A stretch of DNA of 64,000 nucleotides from Chinchilla lanigera (lineage: Eukaryota; Chordata; Mammalia; Rodentia; Chinchillidae). The position numbers and the translations under genes were made by a program. Where the stretch lies: contig NW_004955446.1 in assembly GCF_000276665.1 (NCBI RefSeq), forward strand, positions 14,922,273-14,986,272, in the 5' to 3' direction. The notes beneath the pieces are model-generated. The model made no database searches. It had not been told where the DNA came from and worked only from the letters and a program-made list of their open reading frames with translations. Shown here piece after piece: positions 48,132-61,299 of the stretch (within the stretch, counting starts at the first letter, position 1; the number at the start of each line of letters is the position of its first letter).

Positions 48132-48231
48132 CTTGGTGGTACTTCACTCAATCAAATTTATCAAAGGAGCTTGAGAAAGTTTTTCAAAAATCATAAATCA
48201 ATAAATGTAATAATAAATAGCTAATCACTAT
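48132..48231 (+). repeat. 100-bp direct repeat, copy B
   Basis: Second copy of the unit at 45724-45823, same orientation, 2408 bases downstream, 99 of 100 bases identical. Confidence 0.95.
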
Positions 48232-48645
48232 TGCAATGTTTGTTTGCTTGGATTAAACCAAGTGTGAATATTTGGGAACAGAACTTTACTGCAGGGAGAA
48301 CAGGAGTAAGAAGATATAACTGTGACATATAAAATTGTCTTATGGGCAAGACAGAATTCTTACAATCTGGATTAGCATACTGAAAGGTCTTGTTTCTGTT
48401 AACTTTTTCTTTAAATTATAAAGCATCAAGACTTTTAATTTTTTAGTTGGAAGAGAGACATATAAATTTTAATGGGGTCCCCATATGATGGTTCAGTACA
48501 TATATATACTATATAAGGCTAAACTTATCTATGTCCACATTAATCATTTTAAGATGAAAATTTTCAAGGTAATTTATTTTAATTTTGTGAGAAATATAGT
48601 TAATTATTGTTATGTATAATCACCCTGATGGGCATTAGCAAATCA
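48232..48645. other. No recognisable feature
   Basis: AT-rich, unique-looking sequence. Confidence 0.5.
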
Positions 48646-48649
48646 GAAT

Positions 48650-49645
48650 TTCTTACTACTACCTGTAACTTAATAAACACTGATCAAGCTTGCCATCTCT
48701 CCCTCCCTTTCCTCTCCTCCCCAGCTCTTTCTGAAAGACACACAGAATAACTAAATCAATTCTGCATAACAAGAGGAAATTAAGAAGCATAACAATCTCA
48801 GACTTCAAGTTATATTGAAAAGCAACTGGGATTAAAAACAGCATTTTACTGACACAAAACAGACTTTTACATCAGTGGCACAGGATAGAAAATGCAGAAA
48901 CAACTCCGTCTGATTGAAACATCTGATTTTTAACAAAGGAGCTAAAACCATAAGGTGCAGGAAAGATAGATTTTTTTAACAAATGGTCCTGGGAAAAGTG
49001 GGTACATACATATTGAATCTAGATCTGTATCTCTCACCAGGTAATAAGCTAAAATCAAAATGGATTAAGGTTCTGAATATTAAAATAAATATTTAATCTA
49101 CTGAAATATAAAAATATATAAAACTATTGAAGTCATAGGTATAGACAAGGACTTTCTGAACAGAAGCCCAGCTGCACAAGAAGTTACACAAAGAATTACC
49201 AAAACAGATAATGTCAAATTAAAAAGCTTCTGCACAGCAAAAGAAACAACCAACAGAGTGAAGAGACAGTCTATGTAATGGATTGGTCAACTACTTGGTC
49301 AACTACTTCTATATGAAGAAGTCCAGATAATTAGACCTCACAAAATAAAAGATACAATAAAAAACTGGGGAGATGAGGTTAACAGACACTTATCAGAAGA
49401 AGTGTACATGGTCAAAAATACATGAAAAAAAGTTCAACATGTCTGGTCACTAGAGAAATTCAGATTAAAGTAACAGTGAGATTCCATCTTACTCTAGAAA
49501 GAATAGTTGTCATCAAGAAACCAAATAGTAACAAATGCCCGCCAGACTACTGGGGAAAAGGAACCCTACTACACTGTTGATGGGAATGTAAAGTAATATA
49601 ACCACTACTGAAATCAAACTAGGTTCCACAAAAAAACTAACTAGA
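48650..49645 (+). mobile_element. L1 ORF2 relic, 5' part of a split copy
   Basis: Follows the 3' third of L1 ORF2: gggattaaaaacagcatttt, catctgatttttaacaaagg, aaatggtcctgggaaaagtg, ctaaaatcaaaatggattaa, aaggactttctgaacagaag, ttaaaaagcttctgcacagc, ggttaacagacacttatcag and tacactgttgatgggaatgt. Frames are broken. A 12-bp unit ttggtcaactac is doubled at 49283-49306. It breaks off at 49645 and resumes at 50059. Confidence 0.88.
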
Positions 49646-50041
49646 TTGACTGACTGATGGGCATTTCAGCTGTTTCCAAGATTTAGTTATTACAAGTTTT
49701 GCCACTATAAACATGAGTGTGCATATTTTGCTGTGGTGTGATGCTTTTAATTCTTTCAGGAAGACACCAAGAAGGGGAATAACTGAGTCAAATGGAACCT
49801 CTAATTTTAGTTGTTTTTTGAGGACTCTCCACATTGATGAAAGAAAGACAAAAACAGAAACAAAGCTTTTGTAAATAGGAGGAGAAGAGGAGTTGAAGTC
49901 AGGGGGGAGTAGAAGAATGGGGAAAACAAGAATCAAAATATATCACGTACAGGTACAATGTCCCTATGATGAATATTATCACTATATATACCTAAAATGT
50001 ACCAATAAACAATAAAAATAAATAAATATGCTCTGTGCTGT
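49646..50041 (+). mobile_element. 5'-inverted L1 inserted into the older L1
   Basis: Two parts. 49646-49836 is L1 ORF2 end in reverse (gatgggcatttcagctgttt, ccactataaacatgag, ggggaataactgagtcaaat). 49837-50027 is the forward 3' UTR (agaggagttgaagtcagggg, ctaaaatgtaccaataaac) with an A-rich tail. This is the layout of twin priming. A 17-bp duplication with one mismatch flanks it: c+aaaaaaactaactaga at 49629-49645 and c+aaaaatactaactaga at 50042-50058. About 14 extra bases (tgctctgtgctgt) sit between the tail and the 3' duplication. Confidence 0.85.
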
Positions 50042-50058
50042 CAAAAATACTAACTAGA

Positions 50059-50245
50059 AATTCTGTTTGATTCAGCTATTCTCCTTCTAGTTATCTTCCC
50101 TGAGGAGTTAAAGTCATCATATCACAGTGACACACACATACCTGTATTCTTAGTTGCATAACTCATAACAGCTAAATCTTGGAAGGAGCCTGTAGGTCCA
50201 TCGACAGATGAATGGATAAAGAAATTTTGGTGTTTGTACACATTT
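50059..50245 (+). mobile_element. L1 ORF2 relic, 3' part of the split copy
   Basis: Resumes the host L1: attcagctattctccttcta, tcatatcacagtgacaca, acctgtattcttagttgcat, cagctaaatcttggaaggag and gacagatgaatggataaaga. It joins correctly to the segment that ended at 49645. Confidence 0.85.
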
Positions 50246-50264
50246 TAAAAACACAATAAATCTT

Positions 50265-51077
50265 TTATTTTAGAAGAAAATTCTTGGGTCTCTGCTCTGG
50301 AAAGGGAACTGGTTCCTTAGGATTCATTCCACAAGGCTCACCATCCAGACCCTGAGAGGCTGCTGCAGTAGATCAGGGGCCAGGCTACTTCTCATGCTTC
50401 TGGCAGGCTAATATTGTCCCTGTGATACTGGTTTTACTGGTGTGCAGGATACAAGAGTTACAGGTTTTGGGAGGGTTCTTCCCAGAGTTCAGAGGAAGTC
50501 CTGAGAGGACAGGCAAAGACTTCTTGAGAGGGCAATATGTGAAGCTGTGCTAATGAACTCAAATGAGACAACAGAAAATCAGAAATACCAGAAGCTGGAA
50601 AGTCTTCCAAGGAAAGCTGCAAGCTCTAAGTGGAGTTAACCCAAGAGAAAGCACATGTGGGCAGCAGCAAAGCCATAGGAGTGTAGTCTTTCAAGTCCTC
50701 TGGAACCCACATTTTACCATCAGGTGCCCTGAATGCTAGACAGGGAGCTGTAGCACTTAATGCTGCATGTAGCACTTAATGCTGTAGAACTTGCCCTGCT
50801 GGGCTTCAGTCTTGTTTTGATCTGATTCTTCTATTCCCCTATTGGAGAGGTGCCATTGTACCTTGGGATTATATAACTTGATTTTTGTTTTAAAAATGTT
50901 CAGTGTTAAGTATTTGCCTTCAGTCTCAGAAGAGATTTGAGTTAAATATTTGAAAAATTCTGGCACTAGTGAAACTTTGGGGAAGGGACTTTTGTGTTTC
51001 CAGTTGTACATTCTACAGTAGTTATATGATGTCAGGTGAAACAACACATTTATTTTTGTCTTAATTTGGAGATTAAG
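50265..51077 (+). mobile_element. MaLR internal region, 3' part
   Basis: Non-coding internal sequence of a MaLR (ERVL-related, gene-less) element. Recognisable blocks are gctgcaagctctaagtggag, gtagaacttgccctgctggg, cttcagtcttgttttgatct, and gccttcagtctcagaagaga with ttggggaagggactttt. A 19-bp unit tgtagcacttaatgctgca is tandemly doubled (50749-50767 and 50768-50786, one mismatch). It runs directly into the 3' LTR; the 5' LTR is missing. Confidence 0.75.
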
Positions 51078-51447
51078 TGTGGTGTATGGGAATGTGTTTT
51101 GGTGTGAAGTTGATAAGGAGTGGTATATGACAGTGGAGTGTCAACTTTTTGGCTTTGGGATCAGCCTGGGGGATTGGTGGAGCACACTTCGGAATGTGTG
51201 TGGTTGGGTCAGGGAAGTGTGGCTTTGGGGTCTCTGTCTGGTCCCTCACTGCCTTCTCTCTCTCACCATTTCCTGCTATGCTTTCTGACCACTATTAACT
51301 AAGCACCTTTGCTCCACCCAGCCCTTCTGCCATGGAGCCAGTTGACCATGGACTAAATAATTGAAAACTGTGAGCCAAGTTAATCATCTCCTTCATATTG
51401 TAGGTGCTATGTATTGTGCCCCAGCAGTGGGGAAGCTGACTATTACA
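51078..51447 (+). mobile_element. MaLR 3' LTR
   Basis: A 370-bp LTR with TG...CA ends, tgtggtgtatgggaatg to gaagctgactattaca. It contains cttctgccatggagccagtt, gaccatggactaaataattg and aaactgtgagccaagttaat, the shared MaLR 3' block also seen at 30900-30960. The open frames at 51079-51302 are LTR shadows. Confidence 0.82.
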
Positions 51448-53284
51448 AAAGCTTAAATAATTTTCCCAGTCTTTCTTTCAGAGAAATGTGATAATCAATA
51501 GTCAGTAGACCTGGAGTGGAGTTTCTTATTTCTTTGTGTACAGAGAGCCCCCCACATAGACTCATTACATGGCTGGATCGACAGAACATTACCAACCATG
51601 CAGCTGCTGAATTCCTAAATGGTCATAATGTGATTGAATTCTAAATTTTCATTTCTGAACATGAAATATGTAGCACTATTCAACCATGCTAACTAATGTT
51701 TTTTAAAGCACACCTACAGCACCATGGAAGTGACTGTCCATTGAGATATTGGGCATTGATAAATAACTACATATTTATTGAAAAGTTCAGTTCAATGTGT
51801 GCCCTTGATTAATCCATGCATGATGACCTAAGGAATGTAACATATATACATGTCATCATGAATCAATTTAGGGAGGAAGGAGGGCAAAGCTTTTCCAAAT
51901 TTAATTAAAATTAAGTTTTAAAATATTTATTGTTTCCTAATAATTTTGCATTTAAATATAAGATGTTATTTTTATATCATTATTTTATATATATGAATTT
52001 TAGATAAACATAAAACATACATCAATATATTAGTGAAAAGATGATCATGTGTCTTGCAGAAAGAGAAATCCTGGCTTTGGCATCATAGTTCATCTTAGAC
52101 TGATTGCATTGCTGGGAAACTGGAAATTCACCAGTCACTTAACTCAGTCCATGATGACCTTTCCTATAAAATTATGGTTTGCATTATTATAATTGTCTAT
52201 CAGTGAAGTGAATCATAGTTTGAACTCTTGATACAAACATTCTGGACTCAAATTCAAGCTTTTTACTTACTTGCCTTTTGGAGGCTTTTTAGGTGTATCA
52301 CACCTTAATTAATCATGTATAAATTATGTTAAAAAATAACCAGACAATGGATGGTGGTTAATTTGCTATGTGGATTAAAGTTTTATCTATCTATCATATA
52401 TTTGTCTATCTATCTAATATGCAGACACTTAATGTGTAATAAATAATCCATATATGTTAGTTCATGTGGTTGTAGTAATAGTACAGTGCTAAGAACAGAG
52501 TTTTGATTGGAAAGAAAAATTGCCCATTACTTTAATTCTATGATGGATGTTATAAACACCAAATTTTATTGTTACTTATTCAACCTAAAATCAAGTGACA
52601 CATTTTAGGAAAGTAAGCATCAATATGGAGAGACACTGTGAGGAAAGGAAATTCTACCTGGAACTTTCTCATTTCAGACTTATGGAGATTCTATGACATT
52701 GGGTAAAAACAGAAGTATCTGTAGCTTGCCTGATGAAAAATACATATTTGTAAGTATTATAAAACAAAGTTCAATGGGGAAAATACAAAATAACTTCAAT
52801 TAAAAAGAAAACTAAGAACATGGAGTCATTTTATATGTAATGTGAAAGTCCTTTGGAATGTTCTTCTAATTCCCAAAATAGGTACATTATGAGCACTTGA
52901 GGAGTTATTGAGAAACTTCCATTGACTCACATCTCGGGGAAAGAAATGTCAGTTAATAGGCTGAAGGAGGCTATAGTGTCCTGCCTTTGTTGATGTCCTT
53001 CATGAATCTGAATGTGGTCAATGTGTAACTAGGTCAAAAGCCAATCAGTTTGGATTTCAGTCCTATGCTAAACGATAAAGAAATACCTTGATCATGTTGA
53101 GAGAAAGCTAGAAGATGCACAATCTAACTACAGAATTAAAATCTGACTATTGACTTGAGCATATTTTGGCAAATCTTAGTTTATTTCAACCTGATACCAA
53201 AGTAAACTGGCACTTAAAAGTTGTTTACAGAATAATCAAATTATTTATAACATCTTTTAAGATAAATCTTCACAAATACATAAT
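51448..53284. other. No recognisable feature
   Basis: AT-rich, unique-looking sequence. A short CTAT-repeat tract is at 52384-52415. Confidence 0.5.
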
Positions 53285-53470
53285 AAAGTTTTTTAGAGTC
53301 CTTCCTTACTATGTGTTAGGCTCTATTCTAAACACTTAACAAAGACAGTCATTTAATGCTGATAACAATCTTAGGAAGTGAATATGATTATTCTATTTAA
53401 AGTTAGAAAAATTGAGGCACAGATGAATTTATTCAAAACCCAGTGACTCAGATCCCACATTTAAATAGAT
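53285..53470 (-). repeat. MIR SINE, reverse
   Basis: ccttactatgtgttaggctc, tattctaaacacttaacaa, tttaatgctgataacaatct, aggaagtgaatatgattatt and gaaaaattgaggcacagatg follow the reverse MIR order well. Confidence 0.78.
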
Positions 53471-54860
53471 GTGTGTTTTTTTACTTGTTTGAATCTGAGA
53501 TAGATGAAAAATAGCAGATGATAGTAGGAATAGTGAAAAACATTTTTTCTGATTATTCAGAAAATATTTGTCATTGATTATTTTTAACTTGCCTCAGAAA
53601 AGCTAGAAGGAAGTCCCTGTAGGAACTTTAAATGTAAAATTTAAAAAGCCAAAAATTTGCATTTCTACATATGAAAATTTATTGAAATGAAAAATGAGCA
53701 AAGTAACAAACACCTAACATACAAAACTTTATGTTTTAAAAACAAACAATTTAACAATTGGATAACTCACATCCATATATGTATTGACATGTTCCGGATA
53801 TGCCAGGACTCTGAGGACTAGTTTTAAAGTAGAAGGGATCAAAAATAAGAGCCTGTGTTTTAATCACCAGTTACCGTCACTGAAAAAATAAAGATATATT
53901 CTAGACAATTATATTTTGGAAATAATTCTCTGATACTTTTATAGAGGAAAATAAATTTTCTCCCTTCCCTTGGGTATGGGCAAAAGTTCCTATTTTTAAA
54001 ACAAAACAAGAAACTAAAAAATTTACAAAATTTTCACTGTTATTCTACATTATGAGGAACAATTTGAGATATAAATTTTATCAAATTACTCCTCTGAGCT
54101 CTGTTTTTCTGCAGTAGAGGGACTGCCTTAGGGTCTTACTATTGAAAACACGCTCAAAACTCAGTGTGTCCTTTGCCTTATCTATAGCCTTTTCTCTTAC
54201 TTCCTTTCCCGTGGTCCTGTCTTATTTTACAGAGCATATTCTTTACATGAGTTCATGGTCATTATTTAGGTTTCTGGGGAATGAGTATATATATATATAT
54301 ATATTCACAAAGTCATTATTTACTGCAATTTTAACTGGCTTATATTGCCATATGTAACAATGAGACTACTTCCTATGAAATCTGTTTCTTACCATACACA
54401 ACAGATGTTTTAGACTTTTTTCATGATAGTACTCTAATTTGGATATTAACTAAATGGATCATACCCTTTTCCTTAGAAATGTTACTTTTTCCATCAAGTT
54501 TTCAGCCAACCATATACCTCTGTCTTAGAATTCTTTACAGTTCTATTCCAATATGGGAGTCCAACTCCTTTGCTCACAATGTCTGCCTGAATTATTCATG
54601 TTAGCTCAGTCTTTTTAATACCTCTCTCATTAATACTTTTGGATCCCACTGAATCCTTATCTTTACCTTTCCTGACATATGCATGGGGGTTTCAAAACTC
54701 TTTTCCTGGCTAAAAGACTTGAGAAAGCTCTTTTTCTCTTTTATCCACGTGTCTATTCCAGACTTCTTTAGCTGCAAATAGTACTCAGTTGAATTACTCA
54801 GTGCAGTTACCTTATCAGTTCCTCTGTATTCAATATAGGGAGCAACTTGCTACTTTCATT
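53471..54860. other. No recognisable feature
   Basis: AT-rich, unique-looking. An (AT)n tract is at 54286-54305. Confidence 0.5.
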
Positions 54861-54864
54861 TATT

Positions 54865-55275
54865 GATTAGCCACTGATTGCCAGAAATTATGACAGAATT
54901 AAGATATGTGATGGAGATTTTATGTTCAAGTGAAAGAGACAAATAATAAATAAGAAAATTCATGATATGTGCAAGTAAAAGAATTCGGAGATTGATACAA
55001 AGTAAGCAAGGTCTTATGATCTAGAGTATTGGAATATTGGGAAGAGGCAAGGTTTACTTGGCAAGGTTAGCCTCCGGGAAAGCATGATCTCTGTCAGAAA
55101 GAAAGAAAAGAAGCCAACATAGACATGATCCTGTGGACAGAAGAAACAGCCAATGCAACAGGAAGCCTCGTGAGATTCTTTGATGACATGATGGAAGGAC
55201 TGACAAGCAAGATGAGTTTGAAAAGGTTGGCAGGCTCCATTGTGCAGTAAGAGAATGACACGGCACTTTTTTTTC
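54865..55275 (-). repeat. Ancient LINE-like repeat, probably L2/CR1 class
   Basis: tatgttcaagtgaaagagac, aaataataaataag, ggcaaggtttacttggcaag, atgatcctgtggacagaaga, aacagccaatgcaacaggaa and gatgagtttgaaaaggttgg follow an old mammalian repeat of the same kind as 6945-7195. The 141-codon minus frame at 55014-55439 overlaps it and has no protein support. Confidence 0.35.
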
Positions 55276-58083
55276 TTAATGATAATAACAAGCTTCCACG
55301 AATTACTAACAATCTCTTCTGAGTTCCTACTTGGAGTCTTTAATAAAAGGCTACTTAGATAAAATGCTTTACATGCATCAAAGTATGAGGACAGAGAACA
55401 GTATATTTGTGTAGAAAAATCTATTAGATGATTAATCAACCATTCTTGGCCAGTAGTATCCTGTTCTTCTCGACTGAATTCAACAGATCAAGCCAGCTAA
55501 CATATTAGGACATACAGAGAAAACACAATTTTTACAAATATATTGAATTTATTCACAGATAATTTTACACTGCATTGATGAGTAATTTGTTTAGTGTTGT
55601 TATATTTGTTTACTAACTTTTATTTTTATAAAGAAAATAATTACATTTACAAAATGTATTTATTGTACTACAAGCAAATGTACCTTTACAAAGATAGGCT
55701 ATATATCTCAGAATCTTGTTTAGGTCTTTCATTTAACAGTATTTCAAATATAGCCATCATGCGTTAAAACAAAATCTACGTCAAGATTTTGAAAATCCAA
55801 TTGTATTATATTTTGCTGAATGATTATGAACACATAGCAAGGCTTATCTATACATGTGGTTCTTGTACAGGAGACAGAATTTTACACAGTTTGACGAAGG
55901 GTCACAAAGGAATAAATACAGTTCTTTTTGCACTTGACAATAATTTATTGGAATTTACCTTTCTTTAAGTAAAAATATGGCAGTCTGACCCTCAAAATTG
56001 TGCATTGTATACAGTCACTTCACTCACTTGAGTCATGAGTCATTCTGAGTGCAAGAGAAGCTTGAGTTGGAAGATGTTTTGCTAACCCTTCATACAAGAA
56101 TTGTGTTCTAATTTTTTCTGATCTCTTGTGAGTTGGCTAATATCCAACAGCAAGGATATGGACATGGGGAAATTGTGGCCACAGTGCACAAATTTTAATC
56201 ATAAGATGAAAAAGTTCTGCAACTGTGATGGATGGTATAGTGACTATAGTTTATTATACTATATACTTGAGATTTGCTATGAGATCAGAAACATTCTTAT
56301 TACACATACACACAGAGAAGGTAACTATATGAGATGATAAATATGTTGGGTATCTTGGTTGTAATCATTTCACTATTTATATCAAACCATCACATTGTTT
56401 AGTTTGAATATATACAAACTTTGTGTTTGTGAGGCTTATCTCAATGAAGTTGGAAAAGGGGGCTTAGCGATCCATACACTTTAATTTTAATAAAGAGTTT
56501 AAGTAAAATCTCAGTGAAACTATTGCACACACAAACACACAAACTTCAAATTATTCACTAAAATGAAAGTGCTTGTTTTCTTGGGTTGCTTAAATTCTAA
56601 ATTCTTTGTTAAATTTTAGTTTTGCAATTACACTTTTTTCTTTTTTTTTCATATGACATTGTTTGCTTTTTAAAAATTTAATTTGTAGCACAGTGCATAT
56701 TCTTTCTGGGAATTTGCTTTTTCTTTTCTCCCAAGACGTACTTCATGAAGGCATTGTTTGTGCTAGTAATATTCTAGACATATCATAGTTTATTTAACAT
56801 GTACTCTATCGACAGACATTTGAGTTTTCTCCAGTTCTTAAGCACTATAAATTGATATTGTGGTTCATCTCCCTGATATTTCTTTTTGTACTTTTAAAAA
56901 AATTTTTATTAGTACGTGGTTTCTTAAGTTGAGATATTTTCCTTTATCTTTTCCTTGATAGGATAAGCAGGGTAGTAAGATGTTAAAAATAAAAATAAAA
57001 TATTTCTATGTAATTTTTCTTTGTATTGATAAAACATATATTAAAATATAAATATAATGAAATTAATGATTCTAGTTATTGTCTTAAAATTGATTTTTAA
57101 TTCAACAGGTAGTTAATAGATAATTCAGGCAACATGAGTACTTGTTGTAGGAATTGCCTATGTAATTCATTTCCCGTGTGTTCTAGGATTTATCTCACCA
57201 GGTGCCTGCAGATGGGCCGTGGGATATTTGTTCCTTCATTAATCAGAATGCTCCAGTCCACACCCTTCTACACATGATTTTTTAAAAGTTCATGTTCTGA
57301 AGTAGTGTAATATATGTTTAGAAAAAGTGAGAAATGCTTTTTTCAGTGTATTCATGCTATGTTCAGAAGAACATAAGCAGTGACTCAGTTCCCCAAAAGC
57401 CATGGTATGGAGCAAGGCTGATGTTTGCAAGATTATCTGTAACAGGCTGAGTGCATCAGTGAATTCTGCTTCTGCATCAGTAATGACAGTTTCTCCAGGC
57501 CGTGTCTTCATTGATCTTTGTGGTATTTATCACAACAGGGAAAATGAAATATAGAACCATCTATGAGGTTTGGGTTGGTGCATCTATCAATTATTCTACC
57601 CATTTAACCATTAAATTTCTCTTCCTACAGAAATTGCTTTCTATTTGCTCTTATTTTTATAGAACATGTTAGTCTAGATTTAAAAACTGCTCTCAACCAA
57701 ACTCTTCATATTCTACATTATGGGAACAAAAGACTTTAAAAGCCAACACCAAAATTGGATTTTCAACTCTATTATTTACAGCTGTGCTCCTTCATAGTTT
57801 CAGTAACGATGGGGTTATGAATTTTTCTGATAAGAGCTTTATTGCCTTTAAGTTTGGTCAAAAGTAGAAATAGTTAAGGCATTATCTTTTATGGGTGTTT
57901 TATTTAAAACTAAATCAGTTCAAAATGTGTTCTCCTTTCTGAACGCTGTGTTAAAATGGTTGTTGGAAAAGAAATGAGTTAATCTAGTAACTGCAAGAGG
58001 ACAAAGCCTTTAACTACCTGTAGGTGGTTCTGAAAAATGCCTTTTTTTCAAACTATCAGAATTTAATCTAAATTTAAAATTTA
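55276..58083. other. No recognisable feature
   Basis: AT-rich sequence. A weak L1-like or other old-repeat pattern occurs at about 56670-56880 (ctttctgggaatttgctttt, ctatcgacagacatttgagt), too decayed to name. Confidence 0.45.
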
Positions 58084-58170
58084 GGGCAAAGGATATAGCT
58101 CAGTGGCACAACACCTGCCCAGCAAGTGCAAGGTCCTGAATTCAATTCCTGATACACCCCCCCACCCAAA
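58084..58170 (+). mobile_element. ID-like SINE, older copy
   Basis: gggcaaaggatatagctcag, tggcacaacacctgcccagc, aagtgcaaggtcctgaattc and aattcctgatac, then a C-run. The same SINE class as the young copies but clearly more diverged. Confidence 0.85.
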
Positions 58171-61100
58171 AATTTAAAAGAAAAATAAATTAATTTAAAA
58201 AGTTAAGCAATTGCACTAGATATTTGTTTTACAAGTATAATAAGCCTATGCATAAACCTAACCCTCCAAATATTTGAAAAAATGAAAATAAATCAATTTT
58301 AGACACATATTATATATGAAAAATATTATCTCTATTTAAAAAATGTAGCATCTAGAAAAGATGAGTGCCTTTTTATGTTATTTATGCATCCTTGAATTTA
58401 AATGTAAATAATTGTTTATAATTAAATGTAAATAACATGAGTGGTGGCCTTTCTTGAGTAAAATCTAGCTTTATCAGTACATAGTTTTATAAAATAGTCA
58501 TGAATGGTGTTATATGGTAGTTATATTTTAGGTGAACTGATGCACTTATTTATTAAATAAGTATAGGACTCTTGATACTAGGGGGCATATGAAAATAACA
58601 TTTGCTTTCTGAGTTTTACTGTTTCAATTATCTAAAGTATTAGCAGCCAATCTAATGAGATCAAGATTTGATCGAAGTAATTGAAAATAGTTTAGTTTTC
58701 AGTGATTGGAATAAAAAAAGAAATCTCCTCTTTGGAATCTAACATATATAGAAATCTCAATTTGGTAGGATGAAAAACTTGCCTTGTCACCAATTTATCA
58801 GAACTGAACAGTAGGGGACGATATTTCCCTAGTTTGTGCAAAAATCCACCAGCAGTTAAAAAAAAAGAAAAATAATCCTGGATGGGGTGAAACAGCTAGC
58901 TAATAATGAAGACACATTGAATAAAAATAAATAAGTTAAAAAGATTTGTTAAAAAAAGTGTCATCGTACTTGTTTATCAAAATTGGCTTTTCTTATTCAC
59001 AGAATATCTGTCTTTACCCTCATCAATATTTTTTTTTATATTTTGATCTGATTGGAATGGAAATATTTATCTTTAGAACTTTTTTTCACTATGTCTTCCA
59101 ATGAGAAATCCTCACAAGGAAAAAAAATTTCATTGAAAGAGATTGATTTAAATTAGAAGTATTTTATCTAACAGGTTAGTCAAGAAAAAAAGTTAAGAAC
59201 ATACCAGGAGGAATGATGATGCGTCTACATAGTTTATACACAATTTATATTAGTGATTTCAATTTTCTTGTAATTGTGGAAGGAAAATGTTTTATCAAAT
59301 GGTACATATTTTTAATCAAGTTTTCAGTAAGCAATCAATTTCAGGCAAATAATTGTTCTTGAGTTTTTCTTTGTTAGGTTGAATCTCATAAAAATTAATG
59401 GAAGAACACTATTAATACTTAATATGCTTATAGTAAATATTCCAGTATAGTTGTTGTACAATTTTAAGCTTGTAAAAATGCTTCTACATTTGTCATGAAA
59501 ACGAAGAGTGGAAATCAAATTTTTGAAGTGGACAGTATTTTGTTGGTGACTACTATTTGTTATATGTATTAATGAACTGTTAAAATTTATAAATGGGTTT
59601 GGCTAGAAATTATAATTCACATTTCTATGTTTTTCCTTGAAGTAAGATTTGTTCGTTGTTATAATAAGTATGAAGAACTTGCAAGTGAAAAGCATAATTT
59701 GTGTATAAATTTTTAATAAACTCATTTATTGTCAATTAGAATCCAACTTTTAAAAATTATAAAATGAAATGAGTAATGCATTGAGTTCCTCCATAAAGGC
59801 AATATCTGAGGAAAGTTCTTAAAATGATGTATCTGTCAGGTAAATGAAAGATGAGATAATGAAAAATCCTCTATGAATTCTAATATCTGTGATTGCTAGT
59901 CAGAGGCCTAGAAAACCAAGCAAAAATTTTATCTACTTTTGAAGTTTGCCAGCAGTTGGATTGGTTTTCTGGAGAATATTTTCTTAGAAAATTTGATTTG
60001 GCTAAAAGACAATTTGTTGGAATGAAACATAATGAAATAAAATGAAAATTTACTACAGAAAAGTAATACAATGTTTTGAAAAATTTCTCATTCTGCTTTA
60101 AAATTTGTTGGAAAACGTAAAAGACTTAAAATTGGTTCTAAGTTTCACAACTAATGGGACTGATGTAACTTGGAAAAAGAGAGAAATATATGTCGTACAG
60201 ATTCATACGTAGCTTAACAAGGGTAAAAAATGATCTGAAGTAAACAGGTTGACTATGAGCTGCCTTCCAATGGCTTGCTAAACACCTAATTTATTTCACT
60301 CCTTAGGACTACCAAACAGTCTAGAGTAAATTACTATTAAGTATAAGATTGATTTTTACCTCAGAATTAAGCAGGACTAGTATTTTACATATAGCACCAT
60401 GGGTTATATTTTAACTTTGAAGGTCTTTCAAACAATAAACTATGCACAAAACATAAACTACTTGAGAAGATGAAGTGCATAGCAAATGACCCCAAAGGTT
60501 GAAGATATTTATCTAGATATGAGGAAAACATGTGTCCAGCAACAATAATGGAGAAGTAGAATTGTCTTTGTTACCTTCTCCGGCTCCTGTGTTCTCTTTT
60601 TCTGAGTTACTCATGACCATGTATAGAACTTTAAACGCAAAGGAAAGACTGGCTGTAGGAAATTTCGAGAGCCGTGAGAAGAGTCCTATGGAAGAGTCCT
60701 ATGGAAATTTTAAAGTAATATGCTGCGAGCTAACATTTGTGATCCCTCTTTGTGAAATAAATCATGTACTATGTAGTGTTTATACTTGTTTTCCTCTATG
60801 ATCCTATAAAGGAAATAAGTTAATAATTAAGAATAGTCAGCCTATGAAGTTACAGTAGAATAAATGCCATTTTAGCTGACACCTGGTACATACCAGCTCA
60901 TGAATAATAAAGTACTGTAATATTTTTCATACCAATTAATCAACAATTGCATCTTGAACCTCTGTATGATTCTGATGCCCTATGTCTCTCCCTCCCAAGA
61001 TTCATCAAGTTAAAAGGTTATGTCTGATATAGGTAGAGACCAGAACCCAGTTCAAACCCCATGCTCAGTGTTCTTTCAGATGATTTTGTGCCTCTGCTAT

Positions 61101-61295
61101 ACTTTTAAATTTCCTTCCTTTCTATATTCTTAGTAAAATCAAATCCCAACCCTCAAAAGTTGGTAACTGAAGGCCAATCTACATATTGGACCGTGTGTAG
61201 GACAGTAGTAGTCACTCATTCATAAACACTGACAACTTTGGAATGTAGCTTTAAGTTTGTTAATGAGCATGACATCTTTTGTCATGAGAACAGTG
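58171..61295. other. No recognisable feature
   Basis: About 3.1 kb of very AT-rich sequence without a named repeat. A 13-bp unit gaagagtcctatg is exactly doubled at 60678-60703. The 89-codon frame at 60532-60801 has no domain. Confidence 0.5.
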
Positions 61296-61299
61296 CACT

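Noticed and set aside
49837..50030. Separate third L1 insertion
   Set aside because: The inverted and forward parts share one pair of flanking duplications, so they are a single twin-primed insertion.
55014..55439. 141-codon minus-strand open frame
   Set aside because: Lies over an L2-like repeat; overlapping frames in other phases are equally long, as expected by chance.
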